From: Closterium sp. NIES-65
Taxonomy: Eukaryota; Streptophyta; Zygnematophyceae; Desmidiales; Closteriaceae
Direction of reading: 5' to 3'
DNA: 64,000 nucleotides
Assembly: GCA_948144175.1 (NCBI GenBank)
Contig: CANXME010002190.1
Span: 62,001-126,000 of the forward strand
In this document: positions 59,823-64,000 of the stretch, one piece after another
Layout: every line of letters begins with the position of its first letter
Numbering within the stretch: position 1 is the stretch's first letter
Translations under genes and position numbers: made by a program
The notes under the pieces: model-generated
The model's database searches: none
What the model was told of the DNA's origin: nothing
Seen by the model: the letters and a program-made list of their open reading frames with translations, nothing else

Positions 59823-61752
59823 TCATGTTTGAGAGGCCGCTGTACGGCCACGACGAAGGAAGCTAAACCCGAGAAAGCCACGTTGTTGGGCTGAATCACG
59901 ATCAGGCAGAAGAACTGTTTCTTCCCCACCCTCAGTGGCATATTCCATGCTTTGCTCCTCCTCCACATAACTTTCAGTGCCTGACTGTCCTTGGTCAACA
60001 TCAGCAACCTCTTGTGGTGCATCTAAATGTCTTGAGGTGTGCATGACATGTGTGCCAACCAGAGTGCTATCAGGAGCACCAGTCATCTGCAAGCAAGGGA
60101 AACGAGAAATAGCGAGCAGCTCCGTGGAGGCGATTGGGGGTTTTGGGGCTAGAGTCAAGACGATAATATGCTGCCAATTTGATTGTGAAATCAACTCACC
60201 ATCTGCTGCCACTGCTGCTGCTGCCTCGCCTGCTGCCGTTGCTGCTGAGCTGTAGCCACTGCTGCTGCTTGGGCCGAAACAGCAGTCAGGTAAGCGATTG
60301 TTTCATCCACAAACCCCTGCATGTATGCCGATACAACAGTTTGCAACTGGCTCACTACATCACTCACACGCCCCTTGATTTCATCCACCTGTTTGTCAAT
60401 GTCTTCCTCGTTCTGTAACAGCACTGGCTGCAGCAGGTTGTTGTAAACGTGGTCTGTGCCTTTGTTGTCAGGGTACCAGAGGTAAATGACCAGAAGCAGC
60501 TTCGCCTCTGGATACATAGGCAGCCTGTCCAGTACACAGAATATGTTTAGAGGGGTAAAAAGGAATGGATACAATTAAAGCGGCACATTTTTGTCTCATT
60601 GGCCAAAAAAAAAAAAAAAAAAAAAAAAAAACCCATGGTTGCCCTCCGTATGTGGAAAAAATAAACCCCATAAGCTTGGAAAGTGGAAAGGTTCTCACAA
60701 GATGTGAATGAGTGGGTTGGGGCAACTGGCAATGTCTGACCAAGATGGCTTTCCTGCACAAATGCTTACCGTTCCAGTATGGGGTCAGCCAGGCGCTCTG
60801 TGACTGTAACGAGGGCAATGAGTACCCTGAAAGAAGCGGGCGAGAAGCATATGCGGGGAAGTAATGGCCAAGAAACATATGTTTTTGGCAGAATGAAAAG
60901 CATTACATGGTTGCACAATAAAAGGTACGAATCACTGGTGTTTCCTGGTTATGCAGGTGGAGCAGATGATAAGCATGGACAGGAATGGAAGGGACTCGCA
61001 TCAGAACTGAGGTGTGTTCTGAGTTGACACTCATTGGTGTTTCCTACAATGGCAGGTGGAGCTGATGACGAACAGGAAGACGAATGCAAGGGACTCGCAC
61101 CAGAACTGACAGAAGCATAGCAGCTCCTTGACAAGCTGGTCATTGAGACTTTTCAAAAGGACAGGGGGGATGAGAAGGACTCGCACCAAAACTGGCAGAA
61201 CCATAGCAGCTCCTTCACATCAAGCCGCAGCTTCCTGATGGCTTTGAAGCAGAGATAGCCACGTGATAAAAGAGGGCTTTTGAGACGTCTCAAAAACACT
61301 CTTTTATAACAGGGATAGAAGAAACTCGCACCAGAATTGGCAGAACCATAGCAGTTCCTTGACGTCCGGCCGTCGCTTCCTGATGGCTTTGAAGCAGAGG
61401 TACGCTGGATAGAGATACCCGAAGATCAGCCTGCTTTGGATCGGGCATGAAGGGAACGGAGAGAGGACGGTGAGAGGGCGGTGAGAAGAATGTGGCGTTC
61501 AGATTAGACATGAGGTCAACTAGGAGTCGAATGTGCCTTATCCGTGATCCGTGATCAGTCAGTGGTCAAGCAATTTGGTTCATCACCACGCGACCACGAC
61601 AGGGATCGGTTGCGAAGCCTTTTGCGAAGCCTATTGCGAAGCCTATTGCGAAGCCTATTGCGAAGCCTATTGCGAAGCCTATTGCGAAGCCTATTGCGAA
61701 GAACGGATTCCAGCACGTACGTCAAGAACTGCAGCAAGGCCGGTGGAAGCAT
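59823..61752 (-). CDS. REEP/HVA22 (TB2/DP1) ER-shaping membrane protein
   Basis: Minus-strand exons 61752-61721, 61430-61326, 60826-60770, 60524-60200, 60086-59823; 260 aa, phases correct throughout. The first exon gives MLPPALLQFLT, joined to LIFGYLYPAYLCFKAIRKRR, a classic REEP start with hydrophobic hairpin. Next come FWCEVLIALVTVTERLADPI, LPMYPEAKLLLVIYLWYPDN and KGTDHVYNNLLQPVL, the TB2/DP1/HVA22 signature. A helical region, a Gln/Ala-rich stretch and an acidic tail follow. Such proteins wedge into the ER membrane and curve tubules; plant HVA22 members are often stress-induced. The donor of exon 2 is a weak GA|GTTTCT and the exon has three decayed copies in intron 2. Intron 1 holds a 12-bp tandem repeat and intron 3 an A29-type run (60604-60631). 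Exon 1 is assigned by frame and similarity, so it is less certain than the rest. Confidence 0.88.
60946..61245 (-). repeat. Ladder of REEP exon 2 copies
   Basis: Parts of exon 2 (61326-61430) recur at about 61180-61258, 61070-61135 and 60955-61015, each around the codons for ELLWFCQFWCE (TGGCAGAACCATAGCAGCTC on the plus strand). The nearer copies keep more of the exon. All lie inside intron 2. Confidence 0.85.
61609..61701. repeat. 12-bp tandem repeat ATTGCGAAGCCT, about 7.7 copies
   Basis: Five perfect and three variant units in intron 1 of the REEP gene, starting 19 bases after its donor. The unit is a multiple of three, so it is open in several frames, but no coding role is supported. Confidence 0.93.
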
Positions 61753-62060
61753 GTGGGACGCTCCGCAACGATCTGTTAAGCCTTCTGCGAAGTACGGATT
61801 TTAAGCTCCAACGCGTTCGTGACAGCCCGTGCTAGAGTGCAAGGCTTTACGGCTCTACAACAGCCCGTAATATGTGACGTGATGACGTGTGCTAGAAAGA
61901 GCAAACGAGGCTGCGGCGCGGAACACGAGCCGTAGAAGAAGCACTTGCAGCAAAAAGCGTGGCAAGGAAGGTTGACAAAGAAACGGATGATTCTTTATGT
62001 CTGGAAAGCTTTGCATTCACAAACAGGTTTCGCACACAAAAGGAGAGACGCGGAAAAAGC
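61753..62060. other. REEP upstream region
   Basis: About 300 bp between the REEP start and the tRNA gene; presumed promoter and leader, no motif assigned. Confidence 0.5.
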
Positions 62061-62132
62061 GCCGCCCGTGGGGCTCGAACCCACGACCACAAGGTTAAGA
62101 GCCTTGCGCTCTACCAACTGAGCTAGGGCGGC
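62061..62132 (-). tRNA. tRNA-Lys (CUU)
   Basis: 72 nt on the minus strand, no intron. Acceptor GCCGCCC pairs with GGGCGGC; D-arm GCTC/GAGC; anticodon stem CAAGG/CCTTG with loop CTCTTAA giving anticodon CTT; T-arm GTGGG/CCCAC with GTTCGAGCC B-box. CCA is not encoded, as usual for a eukaryotic nuclear gene. The body is nearly that of plant nuclear tRNA-Lys(CUU). It overlaps no gene; the ATG of the next gene is 80 bp away on the other strand. Confidence 0.98.
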
Positions 62133-62211
62133 TGTTTCATGGATTGCTATTCTAATAAAAACCTTTTATTGTGTTCAGTTCCACCATTCTTGCTTCTGCT
62201 TTGTTTATCAA

Positions 62212-63014
62212 ATGGCTTTATCAACCACATGGGCATGGCCTCAGTGCAAATGTGTCCCTCGTCTTGCCCCACCCGTTACAGTCACGGTGTTTCCCCGCAA
62301 TGCCAATGACAGGCGTCGAATCAGGGCGACTGCGAGTAGCGCGGGGAAGAGCGGAAGGGGAAGCGCAGGGGGACGCGGAGGGGGAAGAGAGAGGAAAGGG
62401 GGGGATGCGGAGTGGGTGACAGGGGGTTCGTGGTTTGAATTTGATACCGATTCCCTCGCCGTGACGTCAGCTCCGCCCGACGATGACGTCAGCCTGACTG
62501 GCGATGCCCCGGACGCGTCTCGGCCGTCGGATCCGGAACTCAGCGCCAGTCCCTCTGCGGGGGAGGCGCGGGGCTCTGGGCGGCAAGATCTGTCGGATGC
62601 GGGAGGCTCAGCGACAACGTCGGCGGCTGGAGGGCGGCTGGGCGGCAGGCTGGGCGGACAGCGCGGCGGCAGGACCGGCGGGGACCGCGGCGCACGGGGC
62701 GGGGGGAGGAGCGGGAGCTTGAAAGACGCGGAGCTGGCGGAGATAATGGCGGCGGTCAGGCGCGCGGACGCGGGGGGAGGAGAGGGGGAGGGGGGGGAAG
62801 TGTGGGGGGGAGATTTGGGGGCGAATGGCGGAAGAGATGGGGGGGTGGGGGACGTGGAGCGAGTGAGAGAGGTGCATTTTAGTGGATGCATAAATGAGTC
62901 TTATGCTATAAGCTACAGGCGGGGGGGAACGGAAGAGGAGAGGGGGGATGGTGGAGAGAGGGGTGGGAAAGGGGGAGACGGAAACCTGAGGACCATCTTT
63001 GTTAAAGTGAACAG
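62212..63014 (+). CDS. Unrecognised, possibly plastid-targeted protein, first exon
   Basis: ATG 62212 opens an ORF to a donor AACAG|GTGAGA at 63014. The first ~45 residues (MALSTTWAWPQCKC to RRIRATASSAG) are Ser/Ala/Arg-rich with no acidic residue until later and a plausible processing site, as in chloroplast transit peptides. Then come glycine/arginine-rich low-complexity segments, an acidic DDDVSLTGD stretch, LKDAELAEIMAAVRRADAGG and VREVHFSGCINESYAISYRR. No known family was recognised. The last ~150 nt are repeated in decayed form downstream, as in the BEACH and REEP genes, so further exons probably lie beyond the window. Confidence 0.5.
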
Positions 63015-63039
63015 GTGAGAGGAGGGGGGGAGGAGGGGG

Positions 63040-63441
63040 GAAGGTGGAGCGCGTGAGAGAGGTGCATTTCAGCAGGTGCGTGCATTGATGAGTTGTACAC
63101 TATAAGCAGGTGCGTGAAGTGAGGGTGTTTTTTGAGACGTCTCAAAAACACCCTCATTTCAGCAGGTGCATTGATGAGTTGTACGCTTTAAGCTACAGGC
63201 GGGGGAGAATGGGAGGGGAGAGGGGGGACGGTGGAGAGAGGGATGAGAAAAGGGGGAGACGGGTGCCTGAGGACGGTCTTTGAAAAAGTGAACAGGTGAG
63301 AGGAGGGGGGGAGGGGGGGATGGTGTGTGTGGGGCGTGGGGGGCGTGGGGGGCTTGGGGAGAAGCGAGATAGGGGAAGGTGGAGAGAGGGGTGGGGGAGG
63401 GGGAGATGGGGGGCTGAGGAAGGTCTTCGTTAAAGTGAACA
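63040..63441 (+). repeat. Ladder of exon-end copies after the terminal gene
   Basis: Segments of 62855-63016 recur at about 63042-63112, 63156-63300 (ending AAAGTGAACAG|GTGAGA) and 63370-63445 (AAAGTGAACAG|GCGAGA, donor mutated). Landmarks are GTGAGAGAGGTGCATTT and GCTACAGGCGGGGG. Confidence 0.85.
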
Positions 63442-63536
63442 GGCGAGAGGAGGGGGGGAGGAGGGGGAGAGGTTGGGGCAGTCCCCTTTTCTCTGCATAT
63501 GAGGAGGCAAGTATGCCCAACCCACGTGACACGTTC

Positions 63537-64000
63537 TCCCATGTTCCAGCATAGTTGAAATGTTCTTCCATGTTCCAGCATAGTTGAAATGTTCTCCCAT
63601 GTTCCAGCATAGTTGAAATGTTCTCCCATGTTCCAGCATAGTTGAAATGTTCTCCCATGTTCCAGCATAGTTGAAATGTTCTCCCATGTTCCAGCATAGT
63701 TGAAATGTTCTCCCATGTTCCAGCATAGTTGAAATGTTCTCCCATGTTCCAGCATAGTTGAAATGTTCTCCCATGTTCCAGCATAGTTGAAATGTTCTCC
63801 CATGTTCCAGCATAGTTGAAATGTTCTCCCATGTTCCAGCATAGTTGAAATGTTCTCCCATGTTCCAGCATAGTTGAAATGTTCTCCCATGTTCCAGCAT
63901 AGTTGAAATGTTCTCCCATGTTCCAGCATAGTTGAAATGTTCTCCCATGTTCCAGCATAGTTGAAATGTTCTCCCATGTTCCAGCATAGTTGAAATGTTC
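63537..64000. repeat. 29-bp minisatellite, about 16 copies, runs off the window
   Basis: Unit GTTGAAATGTTCTCCCATGT followed by TCCAGCATA, almost perfect; one variant (TTCTTCC) in the first copy. No unique spacers between units. Because 29 is not a multiple of three, the reading frame rotates; no stop occurs on the minus strand, giving artificial long ORFs. Confidence 0.97.

Noticed and set aside
63121..63155. Bacterial-type intrinsic terminator
   Set aside because: Hairpin with A/T arms resembles one, but the context is intronic DNA of a nuclear genome and the same palindrome recurs without T-tails.
63537..64000. CRISPR array
   Set aside because: Units are directly adjacent with no unique spacers, in a eukaryotic genome; it is a minisatellite.

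Overview
The window reads as nuclear DNA of a green, plant-lineage (streptophyte) eukaryote. Evidence: a beta-tubulin gene whose two introns fall at the positions usual in land-plant beta-tubulins (exons of 394 and 270 nt), a beta-amylase with a transit-peptide-like N-terminus, a plant-type kinase-BEACH-WD40 (GFS12-like) gene, short GT-AG introns, and Ty1/copia and Ty3 chromovirus retrotransposons primed from PBS sites of the initiator-tRNA type. GC-rich low-complexity DNA and compact introns suggest a bryophyte or a charophyte/zygnematophyte alga. I cannot name the species.

Left part (1-32,748) is a retrotransposon nest. Copia-1 (1-6540, 5' end off the window) sits in the leader of a minus-strand Ty3 element whose 5' LTR is 6604-6944. 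A CAMK-type kinase gene follows (minus, 7170-9684), split in its coding exon by a small Copia-derived non-autonomous LTR element (8159-9526). Just upstream of the kinase start, a Ty3 chromovirus (9814-23099) was inserted. It was itself hit by a 375-bp TRIM with tRNA-like promoter boxes (12278-12652) and by Copia-2 (13609-20970). After a 203-bp host stub comes Copia-3 (23308-32743), which carries a second copy of the small non-autonomous element (31060-32546). Six insertions show exact 5-bp target duplications (GTGAG, AATGG, CACAG, CCTAC, ACTCG, CTCCG). Removing them leaves the kinase and the BEACH gene as divergent neighbours with about 1.5 kb between start codons.

Right part (32,749-64,000) is gene-rich: a very large GFS12-like BEACH gene (33905-48188), beta-tubulin (48647-50151), cyclin T-like (51071-52813), plastid-type beta-amylase (54878-57391), AMMECR1-family (58173-59370), a REEP/HVA22 ER-shaping gene (minus, 59823-61752), tRNA-Lys(CUU) (minus, 62061-62132), and the start of an unrecognised, possibly plastid-targeted protein (62212-63014 onward). 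The window ends in a 29-bp minisatellite. These are ordinary eukaryotic genes, not an operon.

The most unusual signal is a set of 'exon ladders'. In the BEACH, REEP and terminal genes, short exons or exon ends are repeated several times with their splice borders as decayed copies inside the neighbouring introns. A family of short palindromes, TTTTGAG-NCGN-CTCAAAA, with self-complementary cores that differ between copies (ACGT, TCGA, GCGC), lies between these exon copies at all eight places I found it.
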